Shown here: positions 1 to 10,621 of the stretch, one piece after another | How positions within the stretch are numbered: position 1 is the stretch's first letter | Layout: each line of letters opens with the position of its first letter | NCBI GenBank assembly: GCA_037349315.1 | Contig: JBAIAC010000222.1 | Coordinates: 1,116,001 to 1,180,000 of the forward strand | Length of the DNA: 64,000 nt | Origin: Chelydra serpentina | Lineage: Eukaryota > Chordata > Testudines > Chelydridae | Direction of reading: 5' to 3' | Program-made: the position numbers and the translations under genes | The notes under the pieces: model-generated | Told to the model about the DNA's origin: nothing | Databases searched by the model: none | The model's input: the letters and a program-made list of their open reading frames with translations, nothing else

Positions 1-142
1 GGAGAAAATCAGCTCCTGATAGGTTTGGTCTCTCCCGCACATATTTTGGTTTGTTCACACCTTTTTCCATTCCTCTCTCTGAGATTGCTTTTCTCTCTGG
101 TGCAGGGAGTGACCTGTGTCTGGATTCTCTGTCTCCCATCAG

Positions 143-600
143 GTGTTGGGATGGGGAGTGAGAATGAGGATTCACCCCACCAGGAAAATGCTGAGCAAGT
201 AGAACCACATGGAACATTATCAGGAATATCCAATGGGAATGTTTCCGGGAGTTGTGCCCTCCCAGAAAAAGCAAAAGCCTGTGAGACTCAGCAGAGGCCA
301 GAGGAAAACGTCAGTAGCCTCTCAGACCTTATTACACACGAGAGAATCAACTCCGAAGAGAGACGCTCTGAGTGTGGGAAAAGCTTCAGTTATAACTCAG
401 TCCTCATCACACATCGTAGAATCCACACCGGAGAGACGCCCTACCTGTGCTCTGAGTGTGGGAAGAGTTTTAAGCAGAGCTCTGCCCTGATCACATATCA
501 GAGACTCCACACAGGAGCGACGCCCTACACATGCTCTGAGTGCGGGAAATGCTTCAGTTATCGCTCAAGCCTTATTAGACATCAGAAAATCCACGTATGA
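143..600 (+). CDS. C2H2 zinc-finger protein, terminal exon (partial gene)
   Basis: Terminal exon of a KRAB-type C2H2 zinc-finger gene, a family of nuclear DNA-binding repressors. An AG acceptor after a pyrimidine tract (141-142) opens an acidic spacer resembling the linker between KRAB and fingers in reptile ZNF proteins, and the frame ends with TGA at 598-600. Only the last finger is complete (CSEC ... HQKIH). The finger before it has Tyr where the first zinc-binding His belongs. The one before that lacks its first Cys. An earlier remnant keeps only its His half. Three fingers is short for the family, so this is either a degenerate gene or a truncated copy. An AATAAA lies 10 bases after the stop. 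The KRAB and start exons would be upstream of the window. The family call is firm; functionality is doubtful. Confidence 0.75.
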
Positions 601-609
601 GAGAAGTGT

Positions 610-615
610 AATAAA
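610..615 (+). promoter_or_regulatory. Poly(A) signal of the zinc-finger gene
   Basis: A canonical AATAAA sits ten bases after the zinc-finger stop codon and is the likely cleavage/polyadenylation signal of that transcript. Confidence 0.55.
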
Positions 616-944
616 TGCCTCTATTCCGGCTGGCCAAAGATTGTTTGTTTGTTTTTAAAATCACAATTGTGAATTCCCACATAGCGACCTTTGCACCATG
701 TTCACCGTGGTCTCTCAGCTCCCGCAGAGGAGTTGCCTGCTTCTGCCTTTTGCAGCTCACCCTTCTTTGGGGTCAGTCCTGTGATTTTTCTATCAACTCT
801 TTTCCTTTTGAGTCGTTGGAGTGTGTGTCCCTCCAGCCAGGAATGTTCATCAGCTCCAGGTGGGGGAGAGAGGTTTGATCCCAACAAGCTACAGTGAGGC
901 AAAAACTACCTGGGCCTTGCATCCACTAGGTCGTGGGATGTAAG
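616..944. other. No gene seen
   Basis: This stretch follows the zinc-finger exon. Its open frames are short and resemble nothing I recognise. I see no repeat that recurs elsewhere in the window. Confidence 0.5.
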
Positions 945-1033
945 CCCAGGTGGGTCGGCTGGTAGAGCAAAGAACTGGAGCCGGCTCCCAGGAAGTCATC
1001 CTTACCTCGCCCTTGTGACTCCAGCTTGAAGGA
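945..1033 (+). pseudogene. tRNA-Tyr-derived pseudogene, copy 1
   Basis: First of eight copies of a tRNA-Tyr-like sequence. The D-arm (GGCTGGTAGAGC), the anticodon arm reading ACTGGAG, a short intron and the 3' half ATCCTTA ... TTGAAGGA line up with vertebrate intron-containing tRNA-Tyr. The anticodon position reads GGA rather than GTA, and the B-box is degraded to TTGTGACTC. The 5' acceptor half has diverged in this copy. Confidence 0.65.
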
Positions 1034-1321
1034 GAGCTTCTTTCCTTCCCCTCGCTGTTGTATTACTTACAGCCCTGGAAATGATTCAGCCGCCTTCTTT
1101 TGTTCCGCATAGAAAAGAGGAGCAAATTCTCTCTGTTTACACTTCCACAGCGATGACAGGAAGGAATAAACACCCAGCTGAGCCCTGCCCCACAGGCCCC
1201 CCGGGGCTTCCCCTGCAGTGGCCAGAGTGGGAGCGGGCCCCTGGGGCTTCCCCCTCCCGAGGGGTACAATGGGCCCTTTGGAGCTTTCCACCACCCCACA
1301 CAGCAGATGGTGCTGAGGGAC
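1034..1321. other. Non-coding flank between tRNA-like locus and minisatellite
   Basis: A T- and C-rich stretch followed by G/C-rich sequence. Long frames on both strands read into the neighbouring minisatellite and are not convincing genes. Confidence 0.4.
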
Positions 1322-2047
1322 CCCCAGTGACACTGGGTGGCCACGTGGGGTAATGCACACAGCGTCTCTCTCAGAGAGCAACAGTGACACCGGGTGGCCA
1401 CGTGGGGTAACGCACACAGCGTCTCTCTCAGAGAGCAACAGTGACACCGGGTGGCCACGTGGGGTAATGCACACAGCGTCTCTCTCAGAGAGCAACAGTG
1501 ACACCGGGTGGCCACGTGGGGTAATGCACACAGCATCTCTCAGAGCAACAGTGACACCGAGTGGCCACGTGGGGTAACGCACACAGCGTCTCTCTCAGAG
1601 AGCAACAGTGACACCGGGTGGCCACGTGGGGTAACGCACACAGCGTCTCTCTCAGAGAGCAACAGTGACACCGGGTGGCCACGTGGGGTAATGCACACAG
1701 CGTCTCTCTCAGAGAGCGACAGTGACACTGGGTGGCCACGTGGGGTAATGCACACAGCATCTCTCAGAGCAACAGTGACACCGAGTGGCCACGTGGGGTA
1801 ACGCACACAGCGTCTCTCTCAGAGAGCAACAGTGACACCGGGTGGCCACGTGGGGTAACGCACACAGCGTCTCTCTCAGAGAGCAACAGTGACACCGGGT
1901 GGCCACGTGGGGTAATGCACACAGCGTCTCTCTCAGAGAGCAACAGTGACACCGGGTGGCCACGTGGGGTAACGCACACAGCAGCTCTCTCAGAGAGCAA
2001 CAGTGACACCAGGTGGCCATGTGGGGTAATGCACACAGCGTCTCTCT
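1322..2047 (+). repeat. 57-bp minisatellite, array A1 (about 12-13 units)
   Basis: Tandem units of 57 bp. Each carries the palindrome CCACGTGG (a CACGTG E-box) and a short ctctctcagagag foldback. Two units share a 4-bp deletion (around 1531 and 1757) about 224 bp apart, so blocks of four units were duplicated together. A Harbinger transposon abuts the distal end. The same unit recurs near 10.4, 35.4-37.4, 46.0 and 46.4-48.3 kb. Confidence 0.95.
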
Positions 2048-2427
2048 CAGGGTATGTCTACACTACGAGACTAGTTCGATTTTACTTAAACCGAACTTTT
2101 GAAACCGATATTGCAAAGTCGATCATGGGAATCCACAGCAAGGACATTACATTGAATTTGTGAGTCCACAGTAACGGGGCAAGCGCTGACATTGCAAGCG
2201 GTGCACTGTGGGTACCTATCCCACAGTTCCCTCAGTCCCCGCTGCCCACTGGAATTCTGGGTGTAGCCCCCAGTGCCTTCTGGGGCCAAAAATGTGTCGA
2301 GGGTGGTTATAGGTAAATGTCATCACTCGACCCACACTCCCACCCTCCCTACGTGAAAGCGCCGGCGGGCAATTAAATCGCCCCCTTTTCTGGTGATTGA
2401 CAGAGCAGACGCCAGAGGACAGCGAGC

Positions 2428-3264
2428 ATGGAGCCCTCCGCGATTATCACTGCTGTTCTGTCCATTGTCAACACCTCGCGCCTTATCGTCCACCTTTTCC
2501 AGAGGCAGATGCAGAGAAATCGGGTGAGGAGGCAACGGAAGCTCTGGGAGGACATGAACTCTGAGAGGGGCACAGACCTCTCGCAAAGCACGGGACCCCG
2601 GCCCGTAGAAATCATGGTGGCAATGGGGCACGTTGATCCTGTGGAACGGCAATTCTGGGCAAGGGAAACAAGCACTGACTGGTGGGACCGCATAGTGCTG
2701 CAGGTCTGGGATGAATCCCAGTGGCTGCGAAACTTTCAGATGCGTAAGGGCACTTTCCTGGAACTTTGTGAGTTGCTGTCCCCTGCCCTGAAGCGCAAAG
2801 ACACCCGGATGCGAGCTGCCCTGACTATCCAGAAGTGAGTGGCCATAGCCCTGTGTAAGCTTGCAACTCCTGACAGCTACCGGTCAGTCGCAAATCAATT
2901 TGGAGTGGGCAAGTCTACCGTGGGGGTTGCTGTGATGCAGGTAGCCCATGCAATCATTGACCTGCTGCTCTCAAAGATAGTGACCCTTGGAGACATGCAG
3001 GTGATCGTAGATGGCTTTTCCGCTATGGGATTCCCAAACTGCGGCGGGGCTATTGATGGGACACACATCCCTATCCTGGGACTGGAGCACCAGGGCAGCC
3101 AGTACATTAACCGAAAGGGCTATTTTTCTATGGTGCTGCAAGCACTAGTGGACCACAAAGGACGTTTTACTAACATCAATGTCGGATGGCCGGGCAAGGT
3201 TCATGATGCTCGTGTTTTCAAAAACTCTGGTCTGTTTAGACGGCTGCAAGAGCGAGCTGGGTAA
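2428..3264 (+). pseudogene. Harbinger (HARBI1-like) transposase, interrupted
   Basis: The frame encodes a DDE-type nuclease of the PIF/Harbinger family, which cuts and pastes the transposon. A helical N-terminal part is followed by the nuclease core, with AIDGTHIP (first catalytic Asp, codon 3055-3057) and HDARVF (second Asp, 3205-3207). An in-frame TGA at 2836-2838 splits it in two; a CpG C-to-T change of an Arg codon is the simplest cause. It stops at 3262-3264 after about 279 codons, before the region holding the final Glu, and the downstream part is displaced by a nested MITE. It cannot encode an active enzyme. Confidence 0.85.
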
Positions 3265-3323
3265 CCAGTGACTGTTACGCTTGTTTAAACAGAAGCTGAA
3301 CCTGCCCCCGTTTCTTTACCCAG

Positions 3324-3619
3324 GGCTGGTCTACACTAACCCCATAATTCGAACTAAGATACGCAACTTCAGCTATGTGAATAACGTAGCTGAAGTCGAA
3401 CTATCTTAGTTCGAATGAAAAAGCACTTACCCGGGGTCCACACACGGTGCGCAGGCTCCCCCGTCGACTCCGCCTACTCCGTTCATCGAGCTGGATTACC
3501 AGCGTCAACGGCAGAGCACTTCCTGGTTTGATTTATCGCGTCTAGACAAGATGCGATAAATCGAACCCAGAACATCGATCCCACGCCTCCGACAGGACGT
3601 GTAAGTATAGACGTACCCC
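3324..3619 (+). mobile_element. Harbinger-like MITE nested in the transposon
   Basis: A non-autonomous element of about 295 bp with ends near GGGCTGGTCTACAC and GTATAGACGTACCCC. A second copy lies at 13089-13353 in the opposite orientation, which confirms the boundaries. It sits in what would be the 3' part of the transposase region. Confidence 0.7.
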
Positions 3620-4286
3620 CAGTTTCTGTTGCCTATCCTCTCCAATTACCAACCCGCTTCCCCCCTTCATTCAACGCTTTAAAAGTATAATAAATGAAAC
3701 ATTGTTTATTAAAACCATCTCTATTAATGATTTCTCGGTTAAGGGTTTAACCTGGGATGCATACTGTGCTTGGGGAGCGGGTGGAGTGTTGGAAAGGACG
3801 CTTCCAAACTCGGGGAATGACAGGCTCCTGCTCCCAGAGCAGTCCGAAGTGCTGGACTGCTTGTTTCAAGGGAGCCAGCAACCCCTCCTATTCGCAACTG
3901 TGTGTGTGGGGGGGGGCCTGTGTGACTTTTTGGCCGTGGATTGCGGCCACAGATCCGCTGCTGCATGGATCTGTCATGCAGGCTATCGCCGGCCGCAAAA
4001 GATCAGCAGCCACCCACCCCACCAGAAAGTTAACCCCCCCCCCAACATAGAGAACATGAAAACCCCCTCCCAGAATGACAAGTGTGCCTAGTGCACTCGT
4101 CGGGGAGGAGTACAGAAATCGAATTAAAGAGCCATTTATGTTGAAATAAATTACTTCCTAATGTGGACGGGTGAGGGGTTAAATCGAGTTAACGCTGCTA
4201 AATTTGACATAAAGTCCTAGTGTAGACCAGGCCTAAAGCTCGACTTCTATAAATTCGACATAATTTCATAACGTAGACATACCCTG

Positions 4287-5295
4287 AGTGTAGAAGGATC
4301 CCTGAGGGTGTTTATTTGCGAGCTGAGGTTCCATTTCTGACATTTACCGTTTTCCTGCTTTGTTACATGTCCAGCGAGCAAACCGGAGCTGTTCCAAGGC
4401 CGGTTAGATGCTGCTTTCTAGACCAGAGAGCTGGGGTTGGCTGAGAACGCTGTCGCCATCAGCTAGTCAGAGAAACCAGGGAGGGAGGGTGGAATTTAGG
4501 AGTCTCCCACCATGGGCAGGTGCTGCTGGACTCATCTAGTGGGGGAGAGTCTGAAAAAGCTTCTCAGCTCCCAGAGAGGGGCAGACAAGCCGGTTCCCCG
4601 CACGCCACACACACATTTTCACAAGTAATCTGGTCCCCCTGGGGAAAAACCAAAAGAAGCCAGGCCTCAGGCATGTCAGAGAAGGGAATCGCTGTTTGCC
4701 TTGAGAGCTGGGTGAGCGAGACCTGCAGGTCGTTAGATCCCTCCCGCGTCTGATGAAACCATGTGTGGAGAAGGTCCGGGGAGGCCGAGGAGAGGGGAAA
4801 GGGGCTTGCAGCTGTTGTGCAATCACCATGCTCCCAGCAGAAGGGTCCGGGGGGTTCAGCTCTGTGGTGGCTTGTTGAGGACACAGAACTCACCAGATGG
4901 CAAAGCTCCGAGCCCCGTTCCACGGAGTCAGAATGTGACCAGCTCACACCGAGGGGGAGCAACGGCCTCCCTTGGTCTCTAGGCCAGAGCTCCTATCAGC
5001 TCAGTGTCCTCCCGGTCGGCTGCTGAGAGGGTTGCGATGGGCTAAATGAATTCAGAGGAGGATTGTTCCTCGTGGGTTTTCTTTGAGTTGCTTTGTGACC
5101 CTGCTGGAGAAAGCATCAGTTGAGCTTGTTTCGGTACCTTGGGTTGGGCTCAGGTTGTGACCCTGAACACAGGGGTTCCTGCACTCTCTGCTCTCAGCCC
5201 CTCAGGGACTGGACAAAAGAACAACTTCAGAAACTGGATAGAAAGTAACCTGAGAAAGTGTCATATAAGTGAGAAAAACCAGCGCCATTGCCATG
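4287..5295. other. No gene seen
   Basis: Moderately G/C-rich unique-looking sequence. I see no splice-framed exon, tRNA or recurring repeat. Confidence 0.4.
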
Positions 5296-5361
5296 TCCCT
5301 GGTGGTCTAGTGGTTAGGATTTGGCACTGCCACGCCCTGGGTTCGATTCCCAGTCAGGGAA
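5296..5361 (+). pseudogene. tRNA-Glu pseudogene
   Basis: The acceptor (TCCCTGG ... TCAGGGA), D-arm (GGTCTAGTGGTTAGGAT) and T-arm (GGGTTCGATTCCC) match vertebrate tRNA-Glu almost exactly. The locus is only 66 nt. The anticodon loop has lost several bases, so no Glu anticodon remains. The A and B boxes could still attract Pol III, but the product could not decode. Confidence 0.8.
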
Positions 5362-6562
5362 AAGTGACTTTATATTAAAAATCCTTCAGTTAGTCTTCAC
5401 TTGTAGGTTAAACAAATCCCTGTTTTTTCCTGATTTCCCATCTTCGACATGGTGTGGGGAAGGGCTTTGGAGACCATATAAAAATCAAAGCTTCCCACTG
5501 ACTAGTAACAGAATGTCGGCATGTTTCCACTGTGCGCCTCAAAGTCCAGGCCGCGTGCCCTTTTACATAAATAGACGTGCAAATTATTTTTCCCCTTGCT
5601 AGCTAGCCTAACCAACATTATAATAACAATAATAGACATTCAGGTTGACCCAAGATGAATATTTTTTCCAATTTTCTTGCTGAAACAAAACCAAAAAATC
5701 ATTTTGGGTCAACCAAAATATCTCAGCAAATCAAATATTCCTCCAAAAAACGTTCATCCCACTCTATATACCAGTCTTTGGAAGGAACCATCCCAGAGAA
5801 ACAGACCATTAGCCTCTTCCATTCCTGCGGTCCAGCTGCTGAAGTGTTCTAAGCATGGACGATGGACCCGTCCCCTGTTGGCCCCTGGTTCTTACCTTGC
5901 TCAGGTAGCTTCTGATGAAAGGCAATATAGTATAGTGACAGCCCTACTTCTATCCCTCTGCCCAACTAGGGGTGTTTGTGTCACATTGCATATAAAAATA
6001 CAATAAATGCATTTTGTTGATACTTAAACCTGGGATCAAGATGAAACACTGTGATTGTAAGTCAATGAGAAAGTCTCTGCTGAGTTCTACAGAGGGAAGG
6101 TTTCTCCTCAGGTTCTAGCACAGGATAAAAGTTCTGAAGGTTCTTAGCGCGTCCAGACAAAGGGACCAGAATTGTCAGAAGGTCTCACACCCACCCCTAG
6201 AGCCAGATTTTCAGAAGAACTCAGCTCCAATTTGGGCACCAAAATTTTTGGCCAGGTTTTCAGAAAGGCTGAATACACTGGGGGCTGAGCTATTTTGAAA
6301 AAAAAAAGTGGTAGAAGTTGTGGGTGCTGGTTGCTTGTCCGTCCGGCCCACCCTGCAGGAGTCTGAGGTTCAACATTACTTTCTCAGGATGGTAGCAACC
6401 ATCTTTTAGTCACTTAAAAAGGGATCCGGGAGACTACATATAACAATCAGCTGTGCTTTCGAAGGTCTCCCAAAGTTGAAAGAGATGTGCCATCTCCGCC
6501 TCCCTGAAGAGTTCATAACAAGTTAAAGAAAACTAAGATTGGTAAATCGCTTGACGAACAGT
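5362..6562. other. A/T-rich sequence, no gene seen
   Basis: A/T-rich, no long frames. About 6195-6280 (cagattttcagaa, repeated as caggttttcagaa) looks like an old interspersed repeat I cannot classify. From about 6520 the sequence is shared, inverted, with about 37640 downward. Confidence 0.4.
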
Positions 6563-6670
6563 GTTAGTCTGGCCGAATGATCTAACGCATCAGACTCAAG
6601 GCTCTGAATTTTCATCATAGGTTGTTCTGGGCTCCATATGGAGGTGTGCAGTCACATCCCACTCCTCACA
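6563..6670 (+). tRNA. tRNA-Leu(CAA), intron-containing, divergent
   Basis: The sequence follows vertebrate tRNA-Leu(CAA): D-arm CTGGCCGAATGATCTAA, anticodon-arm CAGACTCAAG with CAA at 6597-6599, an intron of about 23 nt, then a long variable arm ctccatatggagg. The T-arm (CAGTCACATCCC) and the acceptor have several mismatches, so it may be a pseudogene. A second copy at 37505-37606 lies in opposite orientation together with about 100 bp of flanks on either side. Confidence 0.65.
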
Positions 6671-7248
6671 CAAGCATTGTCTTCCACCTGAAGAAATAGC
6701 CTCATTTCAACCTCGCCTGTAAGATGACACCACCAACTGCTTAGCATTTGTATGAGAGACGTTGGAAGGAATTCAAACATCTTCAGAAGTGGTGCCTTCA
6801 GGGCACCTACAGGGCCGTCCTTAGCCATAGGCAGAACAGGCAGCCGCCTAGGGCACCATGGGGTCTGGGGGCACCAGACACTCTGCTGGGAGGGACGGTC
6901 CGAGAGAGAGCCGAAGGCCTGAAGCACAGTCTGAGGGAGGGGATTGGCTGCTGGGGTCTCTGGGAAGGGGAGGGGGCTAAGGGTGGGGGAAGGAACTCAC
7001 CTGTACTGGCAGTATCCTTTGTTGCTCCCCATAATGTCCATTCTTCTCCCCCCCACTCAGCACCCTCCTCCCCTCCCCCCCCACAGAGCACCCCTCTCTC
7101 CCCCCTCCCCTCCGGCAGGGCTGGGTTGGGTGAGGTGCTAGGGGAAGGGGGGGCTGTCTGCATGCTGAACAATGAAAGTGAAAGTAACTCACTTCCTCGG
7201 CAGCCAGCCAGGATTGGAATGGTCACACCCAGCTGGCTGGGCTGGGGA
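6671..7248. other. Flank of duplicated tRNA-Leu block, then G/C-rich DNA
   Basis: The first hundred bases are shared with the inverted copy near 37.4-37.5 kb. From about 6812 (agggccgtccttag) the sequence resembles the start of a non-autonomous hAT element, but I could not find its other end. Purine/pyrimidine-rich runs near 7045-7110 give spurious proline-rich frames. Confidence 0.4.
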
Positions 7249-7504
7249 CAGGGTGACCACAGAGCATGTGTGAAAAACCAGGACAGGCGGTTGGGGTAGG
7301 GTGACCAGATGTCCCAGTTTTATAGGGACAGTCCCAATTTTAGGGTCGTTTTCTTATATGGGCTCCGATTACCGCCCACCCCCCGTCCCGATATTTCACC
7401 CTTGCTGTCTGGTCACCCTAGGTGGGGGGTAATTGGTGCCTATACAAGACCAAGCCCCAAATAGCGGAAGTGGCCCTATAAAATCAGGACATCTGGTCAC
7501 ACTC
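7249..7504 (+). mobile_element. hAT-type MITE with 8-bp target duplication
   Basis: The left end is CAGGGTGACC and the right end is the near-complement GGTCACACT. It is flanked on both sides by the 8-bp direct repeat GCTGGGGA (7241-7248 and 7505-7512), the target duplication size of hAT elements. It encodes nothing and is interrupted by a second member of its own family at 7297-7420. Confidence 0.85.
7297..7420 (-). mobile_element. hAT-type MITE nested in a relative
   Basis: This 124-bp element has ends TAGGGTGACC and GGTCACCCTA and is the reverse-oriented counterpart of the host element. It is flanked by ggttgggg and ggtggggg, a 7-of-8 match for its target duplication. Confidence 0.8.
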
Positions 7505-8439
7505 GCTGGGGAGCGTCTCTCCCCCGGGCTGGCAGCGATCCACCTCATCCGGGGGGAGCTGCACAGGGCAGGGTGAGCTGCTGTGGGTCCGTGGGTGCCC
7601 GTCCCTGAGATCAGACGCTGGCTAACTTCCCCATGGTCCGTGGGGCTGGCGGTGGTGCCCAGTGGCCTGTGATCGGACCTGAGGGTTTGCTGCTGCTGTT
7701 GCTGCTCTGCTCCCCAAGAGATGGATTTGGGGGCCCTGCAGCTTTCACCGATCTCCTCCTCTCCTGCAGCTGTTGGACCCGCAAGCCGGGGGGCAAGCCC
7801 AGCACGGAAGCAGGACTGTGTTGTCATTTACATGGTCATTTAACAACTTTGTTTGCAAAAATGCTTGCCAACAATCCAGAATCCAATTTCAATATTTAAA
7901 AAAAATCAATATCTTAGCCACAAACAGAAAATTAAGTTGTTGACAATTATCTGTGACAAGTTTGGTTTGGGGCGGGGACTGGGCCAGTTTTCATCAGAGA
8001 AACAAAAAATGTTGACTGGCTTCCCTCTAGCCCTGTTCCTGCTCTTCTATGGGAAGCACAATGCCCTGACTAGCCAGCAGGTGGGGCAATTCTAGGGGGG
8101 CACAGCAATGGGGGGGGCATGGCCCATCAGGTTTAAAAGGAGGGCTCTGCTATTCCCATGGATACCTCTCAAGTCACCATGGTTCTGCTGCAGCCCCAGG
8201 TAAGCAATGGGTCCGGGTTGCTGGTTACAGATTTCCTCTTTCTCCATCCCCGCCCCACGCGTCCAGCCTGCAGGAGGGAAGGGCTGGCCCGAGAGCCATG
8301 TGAACATCATCCTGTTGACACTGCGGGGTTAGCATGATGTCCTGACTGTGCACACAGTGAGCTGGACGCATCGTTCTCAGGGCAGAGGCTAGTCAGGCGC
8401 GGGAGGAGACCACACGCTCAGCCATCTCGGAGAGACCTG
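7505..8439. other. No gene seen
   Basis: G/C-rich at first, then A/T-rich at about 7800-8000. Open frames are short and unconvincing. Confidence 0.4.
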
Positions 8440-9285
8440 GGGACTAAGGGTCTGAAGAAGCTCTCAAGGACTAATTTTTAAAAATAATTTTTATCAATGA
8501 ATTGGGAGATAACATCCAATCACTGCTGATAAGATTGGTGGGTGACAAAATACCGGCAGAGTGGTAATTACTGATGAGGAGAGGGCAGTGATACAGCACG
8601 ATCTGGCTCATACGGCAAGCTGGGCCCATTCAAAGGAAACAAGTTTGACCAGAGCCAAATGCAAAGTCCGATACCTAGCAACAAGGCATGCCGGCCACAC
8701 CTACAGAATGGGGAAGTGTTTCCAGGAAAGCAGTGACTCTGGAAAGGATTGAGGGGCCATAGTGGAGAAGCCACTCAACATGAGCTCCCAGTGTGGTGAA
8801 CAGGGCTAAAGCCATCATGAGACGTTTGAGCAGAGCCATGAGTAGGATGGGGGCGGGGCACACACAGCATCAGTGAGGCTGATATGGGAATACTGCATCC
8901 AGTTTTGGTGTCCTCATTTGAAAGAGATGTTGAGAAATTGGAGCTGGGGCAGCAAAGAGCCACCAAATGTTCTGAGGGCTGGAGAAAAATGCCTTCGAGT
9001 GAGCTATTGAAAGAGCTCCACCTGTTTAGCTTCTCAAAAGAAGATTAAAAGGTGACTTCACTGAAGTGTTGAAGTGCTTAATGGAGAGAATATATTGGGT
9101 ATTAAAGGGCTCTTTAATCTAGCAGAGAAAGGCATAACAAGACCCAATGGCTGGAAGGTAAAAAGAGACAAATTACAAATAAGGGAGGATTATTCAGCAG
9201 TGAGGATGATTCACCACAGGAACAAGGTACCAAGGGAAGTGGTGGATTCTCCATCTCTTGATGTCATTTGATGACGACTAGATAT
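8440..9285 (+). mobile_element. CR1 LINE, 3' part of ORF2 (decayed)
   Basis: The DNA reads as the downstream end of a CR1 non-LTR retrotransposon: the tract around 8750-8960 and the C-terminal ORF2 peptide from 9074 (GLFNLAEKGITR ... REVVDSPSLDV). Frames are broken by indels. The 5' part is absent, as in most CR1 copies, and the 3' end is replaced by a G/C-rich element at 9291. Confidence 0.75.
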
Positions 9286-9290
9286 AGGCA

Positions 9291-9640
9291 CTGACTTTGT
9301 GGGTGCTCCGGGGCTGGAGCACCCACAGGGAAAAATTGGTGGGTGGTCCGCACCCACCGGCAGCTACCTGCCATCCCCGGGACCCACGGCCAGCTCCCCG
9401 CCAACCCCGGGGCCCGCCGCCATCTTACCTTAGCATCAGGAGACGTTGCGGGGCCCCGCCCCCGACGCTGGGCGACGTTGTGTCGGGGGCGGGGCCCCGC
9501 AATGTCACCCGGCGTCGGGGGCAGGGCCCGGCATCGGGGGCGGGGCCCCGCAACGTCACCCGGCGTCGGGGACGGGGCCCGGCGTCGGGAGCGGGGCCCC
9601 GCCCCCGACGCTGGGCGTGAGCTCCCACCGGCGCCAGAGA
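9291..9640 (+). repeat. G/C-rich interspersed element with terminal hairpin, copy 1
   Basis: The element opens with the inverted repeat GTGGGTGCTCCGG / GCTGGAGCACCCAC. A second short hairpin follows, then a CpG-rich body of alternating ggggccccgc and cgtcgggggcgg motifs. Copies at about 30925-31225 (reversed) and 48942-49232 share the order. I do not recognise the family. Confidence 0.7.
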
Positions 9641-10315
9641 AAGTCTAGCCGGCTTGCTTCCTAGAATGGACACTCATTGAGTGGGGTGATCCCCAGGGAG
9701 TAGCTCAAACCTCCCAAGTGTCTGGCCAGCGGCAGGACATTAGCACTGCAGGGGAGGGGTGGGTGTGGCAGTGACATCACAAAGGCATTTTGCAGGACCT
9801 CACCCTATTGGTCAAAGGTGGTGGGAGGCGGTGACCTCACAGAGAGATGCTGACATCAGCCAGGCCAGGCCAGGGGCGCAGGGCCAGGGAAACCTCGGAG
9901 ACCCCCGTGGCTTTGCTTCAGCAAGTCTCCTTGTCGAGGTCTCTCTCGGAGGACTGAGAGAGTATTAGGGTTCACGGACGTGAGCGCCAGGAGGAACCTC
10001 TTTGGAGTTTTCTCCTTTCCTTTTACGGACTTTCCTAGAAAACAGACGTCCCTGGTTAGAAGGTACGAGCCTCCGAGAGGTTTGGAACCTGTTCAGTCTG
10101 ATCCATCTGGTGCCAGCTGAATTCCAGGCATGGAAAACAGTCGCTTCAGGTGGCAGAATTTAATTCCCCACTTGGGATTTTGTCCCTCAGAATCACTGGG
10201 GACATTAGGGTTTGTCCTTTTTGTTTGACCTTTTCTCCATCCCTCCCTCCTTTCTCTTCACCTCTTACTTCTTTTGTCCTTTCCCCTGTTCCCCTCCCAC
10301 CACCAGGAGAGGTGT
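9641..10315. other. No gene seen
   Basis: Mixed-composition sequence. I see no tRNA, exon or recurring element. Confidence 0.4.
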
Positions 10316-10385
10316 AGGGGTGTGTGTGGGTGTGTGTGTGTGTGGGGGGGTGTGACAGTGTGTGTGGGGGGGGGGGGGTGTGACA
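10316..10385 (+). repeat. GT/G-rich low-complexity tract
   Basis: Alternating tgtgtg runs merge into poly-G (about 10367-10377). Simple sequence. Confidence 0.85.
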
Positions 10386-10440
10386 GTGTACCCCATAAGG
10401 CTTTATGTGGAGATGCTTATAAATGTATATATGATATATA

Positions 10441-10525
10441 TACCCGGTGTCACTGTTGCTCTCTGAGAGAGACACTGTGTGCATTACCCCACGTGGCCAC
10501 CCAGTGTCACTGTTGCTGTCTGAGG
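10441..10525 (-). repeat. 57-bp minisatellite remnant (about 1.5 units)
   Basis: One full unit and part of a second of the family seen at 1.3, 35.4 and 46.4 kb. They stand immediately upstream of a Val-type tRNA pseudogene, the same pairing as near 45.9-46.1 kb. Confidence 0.85.
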
Positions 10526-10549
10526 TCAGAGGCAGATCCCGTTTGCAGA

Positions 10550-10621
10550 GTTTCTCTAGTATCTGGTTATCACATTTGCCTGACATGCAAAGGGGCCCTG
10601 GTTTGAAACCAGGCAGAAAGA
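10550..10621 (+). pseudogene. tRNA-Val-like pseudogene with GAC anticodon, copy 1
   Basis: The body matches vertebrate tRNA-Val (GGTTATCACATTTGCC ... GGTTTGAAACC). The anticodon triplet is GAC (10582-10584) instead of AAC or CAC. The acceptor stem has mismatches at both ends and the B-box is GGTTTGAAACC. Two more loci (43831, 45882) carry the same GAC. Confidence 0.75.

Larger units (their letters stand above)
2048..4286 (+). mobile_element. PIF/Harbinger DNA transposon, decayed
   Basis: The element is bounded by inverted termini CAGGGTATGTCTAC at the left and the reverse complement at the right. It carries a broken transposase in the left half and an AATAAA near 3690. A second, smaller element (3324-3619) sits inside it. 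It directly abuts the last unit of the 57-bp array, so it probably inserted into the minisatellite. I could not settle the 3-bp target duplication. Confidence 0.85.

Noticed and set aside
1322..2047. Possible CRISPR-like array
   Set aside because: Units are contiguous with no unique spacers, the genome is eukaryotic, and it is an ordinary minisatellite.
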